DNA from: a virus
Strand: one strand, 5' to 3'
IMG/VR virus record: IMGVR_UViG_3300020165_003419
Coordinates: 34,300 to 98,299 of that record
DNA: 64,000 nucleotides
Shown: piece by piece, positions 10,413 through 19,170 of the stretch
How the letters are laid out: every line of letters starts with the position of its first letter
Position numbering within the stretch: the stretch's first letter is position 1
Notes under the pieces: generated by a model
Databases searched by the model: none
What the model saw: the letters and a program-made list of their open reading frames with translations, nothing else
What the model was told of the DNA's origin: nothing
Translations under genes and position numbers: made by a program

Positions 10413-11396
10413 TTACGTAGAGAACACGTTTGTGCTAACCACGTATTTATCTCCAAAAGGTTTAGTATAATTAACATCCCACAAAGTCTTGTTAACTCTG
10501 CTGTGGTATAAACTCGGTAAAACCCAAGCTATAGTCTGAGAGGAAGCGAATGCGCATGGTGCAGCATGCCACGGAATTGGAGTAACACTAAGCGAAGCAA
10601 ATGTCGTAACATTTAATAATGCTAAATTGAATACTGAAGACCACAATTCATCTACAACTTCAGACAAATCTCGAAGAGCGTCTCTCACGTGTTCACCTTT
10701 TGCCACACCTTGTAAAATTCTGTGGGTTGGTCCAAGACCTAAAAAGCCAGATTCCTGTTTTACATTTCCAGCGATCAATTCAATTGGGGGTGCGGGCTGT
10801 ATTATCTTACCTCCGCGCGCGTTCTGTTCACCGTTAAAGCCATGACCTTTAAATGCGTGGGCACGACCGGTGACTATTTTTACACCTTCGCGACCAATGA
10901 CTCGTACAGCATCAGCTTTAATTCCAATACCGCTACGACCTTTGATTTTTCCAGCTTGTCCGGGGTCGATGCCAAAGTTTAAGTCGATATCCGTCAGTTG
11001 GCTTATATAGATTCTTGCAGCATCACCACTAAATGAGTTATTGACTGCCATTCCATCTTTTAGTTTTGAATTGGACGCTATTCGACCCACCACTAAATCA
11101 ATTGTGTTCGCCTTTTGAGCACCTTTTCCGCCATAACCAGAAGCTAAGTGTGAGGGTCTATCTGATCCAATCACGATGCCGCAGTTTTTGGAACTGTCAG
11201 TTAGTAACACATTGTTAGCAGCTGCCACAAAGTTTACTCTCGGCTCCTCAACTACAGTGTTAAACAATCCAGAATGACTGCCAACTACATTCATTGTTTG
11301 ATTCTGCTCATCGAGAGTTTGAGCAGGAGGAACTACAATTGTTTGTCTCAACGCACCCAATAAAGAGTGGTCATATAATTTTGATTTTTTTGCCAT
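10413..11396 (-). CDS. Putative baseplate spike/hub-associated structural protein
   Basis: 327 residues, not recognised by family. The middle (about residues 95-200) is Gly/Ile/Val-rich with short alternating strands (GRSGIGIKADAVRVIGREG), a pattern like the beta-helical needles of gp5/VgrG-type spikes. The C-terminus is helical then beta-rich (SVTPIPWHAAPC). It is 17 bases downstream of the gp5-like hub/peptidase gene, which supports a role in the central spike or hub. The function is inferred from position and sequence texture only. Confidence 0.5.
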   Translation of the reverse strand: MAKKSKLYDHSLLGALRQTIVVPPAQTLDEQNQTMNVVGSHSGLFNTVVEEPRVNFVAAANNVLLTDSSKNCGIVIGSDRPSHLASGYGGKGAQKANTIDLVVGRIASNSKLKDGMAVNNSFSGDAARIYISQLTDIDLNFGIDPGQAGKIKGRSGIGIKADAVRVIGREGVKIVTGRAHAFKGHGFNGEQNARGGKIIQPAPPIELIAGNVKQESGFLGLGPTHRILQGVAKGEHVRDALRDLSEVVDELWSSVFNLALLNVTTFASLSVTPIPWHAAPCAFASSQTIAWVLPSLYHSRVNKTLWDVNYTKPFGDKYVVSTNVFST

Positions 11397-11413
11397 TTTT
11401 ACTAACCGATTTA

Positions 11414-12688
11414 TTAAGAACCGTCAACACTCCAGTGCCACGCTTCGTCTTGATAATTTTTAATTTTAAGAGTGCCGTTTCCGCGCAGTCCGATGCTTTT
11501 AAGCCACAAGTGTGCTTCTGAGGAGAATGAAGCTCCAAGTGAGCCTCCAAAATCTATTGCAAGCCCCACATTATGTCTAGACTTTCCTGGGCGAGCAGTC
11601 GGAGGTGTGCACTTTGGACGCGTTGGACTGCTCATGACTTCATTAAAATTTCTGTGTCCACAGTTTGCCATTCTAAGATATATTTGTGTTTCAATTGAAC
11701 GATATCCGCTTGAAAAGCAGATAGGATCAACTCCATTTTCTTCAACGTATGGATCCCACCATGATTGCTGCGTTGCTAATCGGTATACTTCCCGAAGTGT
11801 CGCGACCCACGTTGGGTGACCAGTAACACTAGTTTGTTTGTTATGTTTATTCCTACCAATTTGTTCTGTACGACAATTGGCTACAGGATACTGCGCGATA
11901 AGAGCTTGTTCAGCAGCAGAGGGACTTGCACCAAAAAAATCAGCCGGGAAGCCACATTGCCCGCTTGCTAGCTTAGTATAGCCCAGCTTCGAAGGGTCAT
12001 CAATCAATTGTCTAGAAACTTCATCAATTAAAGGTTGAGCTTGTGCTCGGGTAATATCTGGTATCCGGGGTCCTTCGAAATCAAAAGATGCATACGCAAT
12101 TGTAAGGTCACCAAGATCTTGATCCGGATCGAAATCATCAAATCTAGAAGCTAGATTGGTACACTCGGTTGCCATAGCATTTGCTACTACAGAAGACGAT
12201 GATGCATCAAAAATTTCTGTAAAGATCGCATTCTGAAGGTTAAGTTTTATATCTCCTGCTTGCAACTTCACTATTACCGTGTCTCCAATAGTTGGAATGC
12301 GGCCGGAATAGCCTGCTACTGAAGTAAAGGTAGTATGCATGTTAATAATTTTAATTGCTATGCCAGGAGAGGAGTGCATTTCTAAATTGCAAGGATTGGG
12401 AATAGAAGCATGCGGCGAGATAAACCCATTACCTATAATCCTTCCTTTGAAAGATATACCACCTTCAAGGGTATTATCGTTCCATAAATCACTGGCGCCC
12501 GTAAACACAGCGTTGGCATCTGCTGCAGATTGTGGGATTGGTTTAGTTAATACAATAACAGAAAATTCTGTTTGAGTTCCATACGCATCGTAAGCCAAGG
12601 ACTCTCTAAGCGAGTTAGCCTCTAATTCGGACGCGCCTTGAGCATCTGTAAAAAGATCTGGGTCTATCGCTCTTCTATTCTGTCCCAT
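11414..12688 (-). CDS. gp5-like baseplate hub protein with M15/VanY-type peptidase domain
   Basis: 424 residues. The N-terminal part (about 65-170) resembles the OB-fold of gp5/VgrG hub proteins, with short beta strands and a PTIGDTVIVKL segment. The C-terminal about 110 residues carry the M15B (D,D-carboxypeptidase/endopeptidase, VanY) signature: SGYRSIETQ, then S-R-H-N-V-G-L-A-I-D-F with zinc ligands His and Asp, and finally E-A-W-H-W with the catalytic Glu and third ligand. T4 gp5 instead has a lysozyme domain, so here peptidoglycan is probably opened by peptide cleavage during injection. It starts inside the 3' end of the upstream small gene (14-base overlap). Confidence 0.75.
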   Translation of the reverse strand: MGQNRRAIDPDLFTDAQGASELEANSLRESLAYDAYGTQTEFSVIVLTKPIPQSAADANAVFTGASDLWNDNTLEGGISFKGRIIGNGFISPHASIPNPCNLEMHSSPGIAIKIINMHTTFTSVAGYSGRIPTIGDTVIVKLQAGDIKLNLQNAIFTEIFDASSSSVVANAMATECTNLASRFDDFDPDQDLGDLTIAYASFDFEGPRIPDITRAQAQPLIDEVSRQLIDDPSKLGYTKLASGQCGFPADFFGASPSAAEQALIAQYPVANCRTEQIGRNKHNKQTSVTGHPTWVATLREVYRLATQQSWWDPYVEENGVDPICFSSGYRSIETQIYLRMANCGHRNFNEVMSSPTRPKCTPPTARPGKSRHNVGLAIDFGGSLGASFSSEAHLWLKSIGLRGNGTLKIKNYQDEAWHWSVDGS

Positions 12689-12977
12689 TTAGATCTCCTT
12701 GAATTAAATCAAATAGTTCATCTTTTTCTTTTTGATTCAATTCGACCGGTCCTACTGAGGTTTTTTGTTTTAAATTAATAATTTTAACCAACTGTTCATT
12801 GGACCTTTGCATAGTTTCGATATGTTTTGCAGCGACAGGGCTAAGATACTTATTTTCTTCTGAGTTGTTGGCGATCTGATTTGCAATCTCGTTCAAAAAC
12901 TCTTTTGCAACTTTTCGATCACTTCGAATATTATCTAACGCTTCAGAAATCAATGTATCTATTCTGCTGTCACTCAT
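12675..12977 (-). CDS. Small helical protein of unknown function, sigma-factor neighbour
   Basis: 100 residues, predicted to be mostly helical and charged, with a central segment VAAKHIETMQRSNEQLVKI and an acidic C-terminus (ELFDLIQGDLNGTE). It overlaps the gp55-like sigma gene by 4 bases (ATGA) and the hub gene by 14 bases, so the three are translationally linked. The size and acidic, hydrophobic C-terminus could fit a late-transcription co-activator such as T4 gp33. A small terminase-like role is also possible. Neither is supported by a clear motif. Confidence 0.6.
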   Translation of the reverse strand: MSDSRIDTLISEALDNIRSDRKVAKEFLNEIANQIANNSEENKYLSPVAAKHIETMQRSNEQLVKIINLKQKTSVGPVELNQKEKDELFDLIQGDLNGTE

Positions 12978-13696
12978 AACATACCACCTTCCCAGTCACC
13001 TTTAAATGAATAATACTTCTTTCGAAATTTCTTTAAAGAGTTGACGATCTGTTTTGTATTAAGACCGGTTAATTCTCTCAGATATAAATAAATAGCTTTT
13101 TTGTTAAAAATTTCGATATCTTCTTTTGATTCAAAGAGCACAACTATAGCTTTATATACTTTTAAGTCGTTTTCTTTCATTTGTGTTTCATCCCAAGATG
13201 TCATTTCTTGATAGAATGATTTCCAGAATTCTTCTTCCTCTCTTATCGTAAGATATGATTCGCTAGTAGACAGATATTCTTCCTCAAATCTTTTGGAAAT
13301 ATTATCATAATCAATTTCTCTTTTATTTCTTTTTTGTTGCCTCTTTACCTTATGAATAAACCAATTTTTAGTAATAACCGAGAAGTACGAGAAGGCTTTT
13401 GAGCCTTTGCTTTGATCATATTTGTCTAAGATGGTCATTAGCCAAATTTTGCACTCATCTCTTAGGGAGTCACAATTTGGTAAATTTGTAAATTTATAAG
13501 TAAAAACAATCTTATCAACCATTTGGTCAAATGCTGGTTGTATAAAACTTACGTAAAGCTCTGTTCTTTCGCGAATGCATTGTGTTTGTGAATATCTCAC
13601 TATTGCATCTTCATGAACTTGAGTAAAGTAATGGTTTTTTGTTCTCTTTTTTCTACGTCTCTTGATAGTTGGCTTCTTCGGCGTCGTCGTCGTCAT
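12974..13696 (-). CDS. Late-transcription sigma factor, T4 gp55-like
   Basis: 240 residues. After a very basic N-terminus (KRRRKKRTK), residues about 92-122 hold the sigma region-2-like core: YDQSKGSKAFSYFSVITKNW followed by the basic FIHKVKRQQKR. It matches the pattern of T4 gp55, which redirects host RNA polymerase to late promoters together with the sliding clamp. The C-terminal third has an HTH-like segment (LTGLNTKQIVNSLKKFRKKY). The 5' end overlaps the upstream membrane-protein gene by 44 bases in another frame. Structural genes in this window are the likely targets. Confidence 0.8.
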   Translation of the reverse strand: MTTTTPKKPTIKRRRKKRTKNHYFTQVHEDAIVRYSQTQCIRERTELYVSFIQPAFDQMVDKIVFTYKFTNLPNCDSLRDECKIWLMTILDKYDQSKGSKAFSYFSVITKNWFIHKVKRQQKRNKREIDYDNISKRFEEEYLSTSESYLTIREEEEFWKSFYQEMTSWDETQMKENDLKVYKAIVVLFESKEDIEIFNKKAIYLYLRELTGLNTKQIVNSLKKFRKKYYSFKGDWEGGML

Positions 13697-13994
13697 TATC
13701 AGCGGTTTCCTCTTCTATTAGCGAATATACATATTCGAATGTTTCTAACTGTTCATCGAACGAACGAGCATGGTCGACTAAACTTTTTAAAGTTTCATCT
13801 CCATAAAAAGTATCTGTTTCATACACAGCTTGAATATGGTTTGAAAACGATGAAATCATTCTTTGTAAATCACCTAATTCTTCTGCGACCCACAAAAGTC
13901 TAACTATTGCGGTTCTTGCATATATGAAAACACCTATGTTGAATATAGCCGAGAGCATCAATATGCTCGATAATATAATTTCAAGTCGGCTCAT
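13653..13994 (-). CDS. Small membrane protein with acidic tail
   Basis: 113 residues. One N-terminal transmembrane helix (about residues 5-27) is followed by a helical domain and a very acidic C-terminus (EEETADNDDDDAEE). The final 44 bases are shared with the start of the sigma-factor gene in a different frame, and the first 14 bases overlap the zinc-ribbon gene upstream, so translational coupling is likely. No function can be assigned. Confidence 0.6.
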   Translation of the reverse strand: MSRLEIILSSILMLSAIFNIGVFIYARTAIVRLLWVAEELGDLQRMISSFSNHIQAVYETDTFYGDETLKSLVDHARSFDEQLETFEYVYSLIEEETADNDDDDAEEANYQET

Positions 13995-14244
13995 GGGTAT
14001 CTCGCTTAGCGTTCTTTTTTTCTTGTTCTAAAATCTCTCTATTTTTCTCAATGTATTCTTTTGTCGTCTCACCGATTTTTTGAATATCAGTGTTTCTGTT
14101 CTTATAGAGAGGAGTCGTTAACAGCTTTACCATTGTACCAAACTCTTGACAATTTGTGCAGAAATCTATTTTATCATTCATTGAATGAACAATAATCATG
14201 TTTACTTCACAACTAGAACACTGGTAGTTATAGCGCGGCATCAC
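13981..14244 (-). CDS. FmdB-like zinc-ribbon protein
   Basis: 87 residues. The N-terminus is a zinc ribbon of the FmdB/putative regulatory type: MPRYNYQCSSCEVN with the first Cys pair (C-x-x-C), then FCTNCQEFG with the second. A charged helical tail follows. Such proteins accompany T4-like transcription genes and are thought to bind nucleic acid or RNA polymerase, though no activity is proven. It overlaps the neighbouring genes by 4 and 14 bases. Confidence 0.7.
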   Translation of the reverse strand: MMPRYNYQCSSCEVNMIIVHSMNDKIDFCTNCQEFGTMVKLLTTPLYKNRNTDIQKIGETTKEYIEKNREILEQEKKNAKRDTHEPT

Positions 14245-14465
14245 TCAACCATGTTTAGCAAATCTTCTTTTGTGATCTCACTTTCGCTAGAAACACGTAC
14301 AGTAGGGGGGTTTGTAACAGTGAGTCCTTCTTCGGTGGCCACTAATTCAAATCCTTTTAGGATTGGAACAATGTCGATTTGATTTAACAAAGATTCTTGT
14401 AACGCCATCATTACGGCGCCGAGAGCCTGATTTGATAGTTTATAAGTTTCAGTATTATTATCCAT
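14241..14465 (-). CDS. Small conserved-looking protein, function unknown
   Basis: 74 residues from the ATG at 14465, chosen because AAAGGA lies seven bases upstream; an earlier in-frame start at 14501 lacks a comparable site. The protein begins MDNNTETYKLSNQALGAVM and ends ITKEDLLNMVE, and looks like a small alpha/beta protein. Its start overlaps the end of the UDP-sugar dehydrogenase gene by 8 bases. No family recognised. Confidence 0.55.
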   Translation of the reverse strand: MDNNTETYKLSNQALGAVMMALQESLLNQIDIVPILKGFELVATEEGLTVTNPPTVRVSSESEITKEDLLNMVE

Positions 14466-15321
14466 TTTTATTTCCTTTGTTGTTTGATGTGGCTCCTTCA
14501 ATTTTGAGCCAATCGTGGTTTTCTCTTACTTCTAAATTCTTTTGCCAAGATGCTGACATAACTGTGGGTTCTATATCGTTGTCTTCGTAATATTTGATAA
14601 ATCCGTTAATATCCTTTGGAAAACATTTTCCACCATAGCCTAGGCTACCGTCGTGTCCTGGGACGTCTGTATGTGAGTTACCTATCCGTCCGTCACTGAG
14701 GAACCCAGTCATTATTGATTGCCAGTTTAAATCTTTCATGTTTGCCATTTGATACATTTCGTTCATGAATGATACTTTAACGGAAAAGAAGCAATTGCAC
14801 ATATACTTTATAAATTCAGCTGACTGTGTGTCAGTCTCTATAATCTGAGTTGCTGTGAATCGATCCCGGTACAGCTCTTTAACTCTTTGAGATAACTCTT
14901 TATGCTCAGCGCCGATTACAATTCTTGAAGTATTAATAAAGTCTAAGCGTGCAGTTCTTTCCGTTAAAAACTCTGGATTAAAGACTATATTCAGAGTAGG
15001 ATAACGTTCAATGTATTTTAAAGTTGTGCCGGGGACTGCTGTTGATTTAACAATAACAATATTGTTCGATTGTTGATTTACTTTCTCTATCTGGTCAAGC
15101 ACTTGATCTAAAATAGATAAGTCAATCTCTCCGCCGTGACCAATGTTCATCGGTGTGGGCACGCTTACAAAAATAAACTCTGATTCATTAACCACTTCTT
15201 CAAATGTGTGAGTAGAACGCCTTTCATCAGCATCATATATTTTTACATTCGCGTGGAGCGTAAATCCAGATGCAATTGCGGAGCCGACAAAGCCATTTCC
15301 TATAATCCCAACATTCTTCAT
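14458..15321 (-). CDS. UDP-glucose/GDP-mannose dehydrogenase family protein, short form
   Basis: 287 residues. N-terminal Rossmann motif GNGFVGSAI, then SVPTP and FNPEFLTER, and the catalytic-cysteine motif GYGGKCFPKDI (about residue 230). These are the signatures of enzymes that oxidise an NDP-sugar to the uronic acid. Family members are normally about 390-430 residues; here the C-terminal sugar-nucleotide-binding domain is missing, so activity may need a partner or may differ. It is the 3'-most gene of the surface-sugar cassette. Confidence 0.75.
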   Translation of the reverse strand: MKNVGIIGNGFVGSAIASGFTLHANVKIYDADERRSTHTFEEVVNESEFIFVSVPTPMNIGHGGEIDLSILDQVLDQIEKVNQQSNNIVIVKSTAVPGTTLKYIERYPTLNIVFNPEFLTERTARLDFINTSRIVIGAEHKELSQRVKELYRDRFTATQIIETDTQSAEFIKYMCNCFFSVKVSFMNEMYQMANMKDLNWQSIMTGFLSDGRIGNSHTDVPGHDGSLGYGGKCFPKDINGFIKYYEDNDIEPTVMSASWQKNLEVRENHDWLKIEGATSNNKGNKNG

Positions 15322-15323
15322 GT

Positions 15324-16139
15324 TTATAATTCCTTAAAGTTTAAATATTTTTGGTGCACAAAAGATGCGCTTGGGTGCCAGTCATGTTCACTAAAGAAAC
15401 ATGTTTTAGTGTTATGTGGGTTCCAATTTTCTTCGTATCGAATCTTGTTGTTAGGTATGGACCACACAACATGAGGTGTATTACACAAACTCGCTAAATG
15501 CATAGGACCAGATGAAGGACCAAATGCACACTTAGCATTATACAGCAAATTAAATAAAGTTTGTAACTCGATACCTCTCTTGTCGTCAGTACCTTCAATC
15601 CATCCAGATTCTGCTTCGGTACCTATACAAGCTATTTTCTTGTCTCCTAACAGGTTACTTAATTCTTTCCAGTTATCAAGACTCCAATTATCTTCTGGGC
15701 GAACTGTTTGTCTATTTCTAATGTGGAATATATAGTCATAGCTCTCATTTTGTTCTGACCCGTATATTTTATATTCTGGCTTAATGGTATGATTTCCAAA
15801 AATTACCGGCTGAGAGAAGTGCGTAAACGGCGGCAACCCTATTCTTCTGGGTACCACCAATGCAGTTTCTTTATCGAGTTTTATTCCATTATCGACTACC
15901 AATTTTTTAAAGTCTTTACCAAAGTCTACACCATGCATAAAAAAAGAATCAACAACTCCGCCAACAGGCACATGTTCATAGAAATCATCACAGAAATCAT
16001 CATACAACGGCTTTGAGTTTGGTCGAGAGATTATTGTAGTGTGTTCAAACTTTCTGGATAGTGCACGGATATATCCTTGCCATGCAAAAAGCTCCCAGCC
16101 GAACTCGCCAACCCAAGGTCCCGCAATCAATTTTTTCAT
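15324..16139 (-). CDS. Glycosyltransferase family 9-like (heptosyltransferase-like) protein
   Basis: 271 residues. The C-terminal half has the GT-B/GT9 signature: an ACIGTEAESGW strand-loop, then FGPSSGPMHLASLCNTPHV, the motif that binds the nucleotide of ADP-heptose in heptosyltransferases. The N-terminus (GPWVGEFGWELFAWQGYIR) is like a group of short GT9-related phage and host proteins. Given the ADP-heptose genes in the same cassette, a heptosyl donor is an attractive inference. Start and stop abut both neighbours (4-base overlap upstream). Confidence 0.6.
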   Translation of the reverse strand: MKKLIAGPWVGEFGWELFAWQGYIRALSRKFEHTTIISRPNSKPLYDDFCDDFYEHVPVGGVVDSFFMHGVDFGKDFKKLVVDNGIKLDKETALVVPRRIGLPPFTHFSQPVIFGNHTIKPEYKIYGSEQNESYDYIFHIRNRQTVRPEDNWSLDNWKELSNLLGDKKIACIGTEAESGWIEGTDDKRGIELQTLFNLLYNAKCAFGPSSGPMHLASLCNTPHVVWSIPNNKIRYEENWNPHNTKTCFFSEHDWHPSASFVHQKYLNFKEL

Positions 16140-16843
16140 TTATAAAGTCTCTGGTAATCTAGTTTTGCTTGGTGAATTTTGTTTTTAGCCTCGGAAGGAT
16201 CAAACACCCCTTGACCAGCATAGTGTATTATATGGGAATCAAATCTATTTGGGGAACCGTTCCATTCCTCAGAAAACATTGTCATGTGATTATAATGATA
16301 ACTCAATTGTTTGACTTTGTAACCATATTTATTTATTAAATAACCAATATGAATATCATCTGTGCCCCAATCAACAAAATATTTACCGTCAATTTTTCGA
16401 TAAATGTCTCGGTGCATTTTTGATGTAACAAAAACACCGGTGTTAATATAGTTATCTCTCCATCCGATATCACCATATTGTGACTGGGCATTCAACATAC
16501 ACTGCACTCTTTGACCTTTCCGGGAACCCACATCTTCGTAAATTGAACCAATGTGATCCTCTGGCACTTCTTCAAATAGATTAGGACAGTTAGGCGCCAG
16601 AAGCATATCTGAATCGAGGTGCAGAATTCTATCATATTCTTCGTGAAGATCGTAGTGCTTCATTATTCGATACTGATATACTCCGTTTCCGATGCCACCT
16701 ACAGCTTCCTTACAGTCTACCGCTTCATCCAAGACAATAAAATCTGCTCCAACTCTTTCAGCATATCGACGAATAATCGGATGTGTTAATTCAACCCAAT
16801 CTAAACAGACTGCGTCTGCTCTTGTTGTAACCAAAAGACTCAC
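16136..16843 (-). CDS. Glycosyltransferase, GT8/GT-A-like
   Basis: 235 residues. A GT-A type fold is suggested by the metal-binding D-x-D in RILHLDSDMLL (about residues 75-85) and the YINTGVFV motif near residue 135, both typical of GT8/glycogenin-like transferases. A later WGTDDIHIGYL could hold further acceptor-side residues. It overlaps the genes on either side by 4 bases. Donor and acceptor sugars cannot be told from sequence. Confidence 0.65.
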   Translation of the reverse strand: MSLLVTTRADAVCLDWVELTHPIIRRYAERVGADFIVLDEAVDCKEAVGGIGNGVYQYRIMKHYDLHEEYDRILHLDSDMLLAPNCPNLFEEVPEDHIGSIYEDVGSRKGQRVQCMLNAQSQYGDIGWRDNYINTGVFVTSKMHRDIYRKIDGKYFVDWGTDDIHIGYLINKYGYKVKQLSYHYNHMTMFSEEWNGSPNRFDSHIIHYAGQGVFDPSEAKNKIHQAKLDYQRLYK

Positions 16844-17574
16844 GCATCACCTTTCTTTTCCATATATACTAATGCGTTAGTGGAGTGGTAAGAGTTGAGT
16901 GTGCCGGCATCGGCCCACCTTTCTTCCAAAATAGAATAACCACAGGTCCCTTCTTCAATAAATTTGTTATTAATACTTGTGATCTCATACTCACCGCGGT
17001 CTGACATGTCGGCATGTTCAATAATATCAAATACACCATTGGTGTAGAAATAGATCCCTACACACGCCAATTTGCTTTTTGGGTGTGCTGGTTTCTCTTC
17101 TATTTCGATGATCTTATCTCCCTCAAAAACGCCAACTCCGTACCTTCTTGGATCATCTACATGTTTAAAAAATACTTTACAGTTATCTTCTGAGCTTAAA
17201 AAGTGCTCTACGTGAGGTCTTAGATCTTCTTTGAAAATGTTATCTCCCAGAATTACAACGCACGAACTATCTCCCACAAATCCCTCACATAAACGCAGGG
17301 CGCCAGCAATTCCATCAGGCTTGTCTTGTACCTTGTAAGTAAAACTACACCCGTGATCTGCTCCAGAGCCAAGGAGAGACATCATATCCCCACAGTGTTC
17401 TACTCCGGTTACAATCATAATATCTTTTATTCCTGCTTCTACAAGGCGCGCTATCGGATGATAAATCATAGGTACATCCCCAACTGGTAGCAGGTGTTTA
17501 TTTGTTACTTTAGTAAGCGGGTACAGACGAGTGCCCATTCCACCAGCCAGTACTATTCCTTTAATGTTTTTCAT
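16840..17574 (-). CDS. rmlA: Glucose-1-phosphate thymidylyltransferase-like nucleotidyltransferase (RmlA-like)
   Basis: 244 residues. The N-terminal signature GIVLAGGMGTRLYPLT, then KHLLPVGDVPMIYHPI and LGDNIF, is that of RmlA/RfbA, which makes dTDP-glucose from dTTP and glucose-1-phosphate. Usual length is about 290 residues, so the C-terminal allosteric part is reduced, as in short RmlA forms. The adjacent overlapping gene encodes RmlB, the next enzyme of the pathway, which supports the substrate assignment. Confidence 0.75.
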   Translation of the reverse strand: MKNIKGIVLAGGMGTRLYPLTKVTNKHLLPVGDVPMIYHPIARLVEAGIKDIMIVTGVEHCGDMMSLLGSGADHGCSFTYKVQDKPDGIAGALRLCEGFVGDSSCVVILGDNIFKEDLRPHVEHFLSSEDNCKVFFKHVDDPRRYGVGVFEGDKIIEIEEKPAHPKSKLACVGIYFYTNGVFDIIEHADMSDRGEYEITSINNKFIEEGTCGYSILEERWADAGTLNSYHSTNALVYMEKKGDA

Positions 17575-18514
17575 TATACCACTCTATTGTTTTTTTCAAT
17601 CCGTCTTCAAAAGTCGTTGAGGGATTCCAACCTAACTCATTAATAATTTTACTACTATCAATTGCATATCTTTGGTCATGACCCAGGCGATCTTTAACAT
17701 ATTCAATGCTTTCGGACGGCTTTACATTCATTATAGCACATATTTCTTCAATAACATCAATATTTTTCTTTTCACAATCGGAACCTATACAATAAGTTTC
17801 CCCAGTTCTTCCTTTTGTAAAGACATCCCATATTGCTGCACAGTGATCTTCGACGTAAATCCAGTCTCTGATATTAGTACCGCTGCCGTACAGTGGGATT
17901 TTTCTGCCGTCTAATATACAATTAATGACAGTGGGAATAAATTTTTCACTGTGTTGATTGGGTCCATAATTATTTGAGCAATTCGATATAGTTATAGGCA
18001 TATCGTATGTGTGGTGGTACGCACGCACAAGCATATCAGACGATGCTTTTGATGCAGAATATGGATTCTTTGGGTTATAAGGGGTATTTTCGTCAAACTT
18101 GCCGGTTGGTCCCAGATCCCCATATACCTCATCAGTCGATACATGATGAAATCTTTGGATATCAAACTCCATGCACATCTTTAACAAATTAAAAGTACCA
18201 ACAATGTTGCTTTGAATAAAAGCACTAGCATCTTTAATTGAGTTATCAACATGACTCTCGGCGGCCAAATGAATTATATGTGTAATCTTATGATTGTATA
18301 TGGTTCCTCTAAGGTTTTCAATGTCGCATAAGTCAATTTTTGCGAAAGAATACTTTGGGTTATTGATAAACTCATCTGTATTCTTTAAATCTGCGGCATA
18401 TGTCAGAGAATCCAAATTAACAATCTTGGAGACTTCGCTTGTTTTCTGTTCTAATATAAATTTTATGAGGTTGGAGCCGATAAAGCCACAACCTCCTGTT
18501 ACAAGTATATTCAT
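17561..18514 (-). CDS. rmlB: dTDP-glucose 4,6-dehydratase (RmlB-like)
   Basis: 317 residues, an extended short-chain dehydrogenase. Visible motifs are the NAD-binding GGCGFIGSN, LAAESHVDNSI, the active-site STDEVYGDLG and YSASKAS (catalytic Tyr and Lys), NNYGPNQHSEKFIPT and RDWIYVEDHC. The HLAAESHVDxSI and STDEVYG motifs are specific for RmlB rather than other epimerases. It makes dTDP-4-keto-6-deoxyglucose, precursor of rhamnose and many aminosugars. It overlaps rmlA by 14 bases. No RmlC or RmlD is evident nearby, so the end product may be an aminosugar made by a DegT enzyme. Confidence 0.85.
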   Translation of the reverse strand: MNILVTGGCGFIGSNLIKFILEQKTSEVSKIVNLDSLTYAADLKNTDEFINNPKYSFAKIDLCDIENLRGTIYNHKITHIIHLAAESHVDNSIKDASAFIQSNIVGTFNLLKMCMEFDIQRFHHVSTDEVYGDLGPTGKFDENTPYNPKNPYSASKASSDMLVRAYHHTYDMPITISNCSNNYGPNQHSEKFIPTVINCILDGRKIPLYGSGTNIRDWIYVEDHCAAIWDVFTKGRTGETYCIGSDCEKKNIDVIEEICAIMNVKPSESIEYVKDRLGHDQRYAIDSSKIINELGWNPSTTFEDGLKKTIEWYNEKH

Positions 18515-19161
18515 TATTTTCTAAACCCATATAGTTCATTACTATAATAACTTGTTTCAAAACCTAATGCAACTAATTTATTTGATAAACCGTCTATTAA
18601 TCGCTGTAATAAACCCGGGTCACTTGGATCCTGAATATAATGAACTTCCATTGACAACTGTTTTATTTTTTCTGCTACTTCAAGAGTCATAGTCTCCACT
18701 AAATCAAATTCAGCGCCTTCAATATCTAACTTTAGGTAATCTATTTGTCCCAATTCATATAAATCAAATATCTTTTTTAAGGTAATTGTTTCAACTATTG
18801 TTTCTTTTCTTTTTTTTCCACGTTCAGCAGCAAATGGGTCGTACATCCCGTTCATATTGCCCCACTCTGGGAGGTCTTCATATTCAATAAATTTTTCGTG
18901 GGTGTTACTGCTTTCTCCCACTAAGATTTTGTTGTATATTTTTACGTCCGAAACTCCTTTAAATTCAGCAGGCATGTTTGCGCTGTTTAGTGAAGAAGCT
19001 TCGAAACCTATGATCTTAAATTTTTCTGGATTTGTGTAGCAATGCAATTCATTAATAAAATCACCTTGACATACTCCTCCATCAATTATAGTTGCATTTT
19101 CTGGCAACATTTCAAAATTAATAATGTGTCCCAGATGTTTGCCTAAATATATGAGCGACAT
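18514..19161 (-). CDS. FkbM-family methyltransferase
   Basis: 215 residues. FkbM signatures are IIDGGVCQGDFINEL (SAM-binding loop), IIGFEAS, and the conserved acidic motif YLKLDIEGAEFDLVE near residue 140. Such enzymes O-methylate sugars or peptides and are common in O-antigen and capsule loci. The stop overlaps the rmlB start by one base. A TATAAATA sequence, the T4 late-promoter consensus, lies about 25 bases upstream of the start, inside the end of the radical SAM gene; whether it is used is unknown. Confidence 0.75.
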   Translation of the reverse strand: MSLIYLGKHLGHIINFEMLPENATIIDGGVCQGDFINELHCYTNPEKFKIIGFEASSLNSANMPAEFKGVSDVKIYNKILVGESSNTHEKFIEYEDLPEWGNMNGMYDPFAAERGKKRKETIVETITLKKIFDLYELGQIDYLKLDIEGAEFDLVETMTLEVAEKIKQLSMEVHYIQDPSDPGLLQRLIDGLSNKLVALGFETSYYSNELYGFRK

Positions 19162-19170
19162 GTTCCTGCT

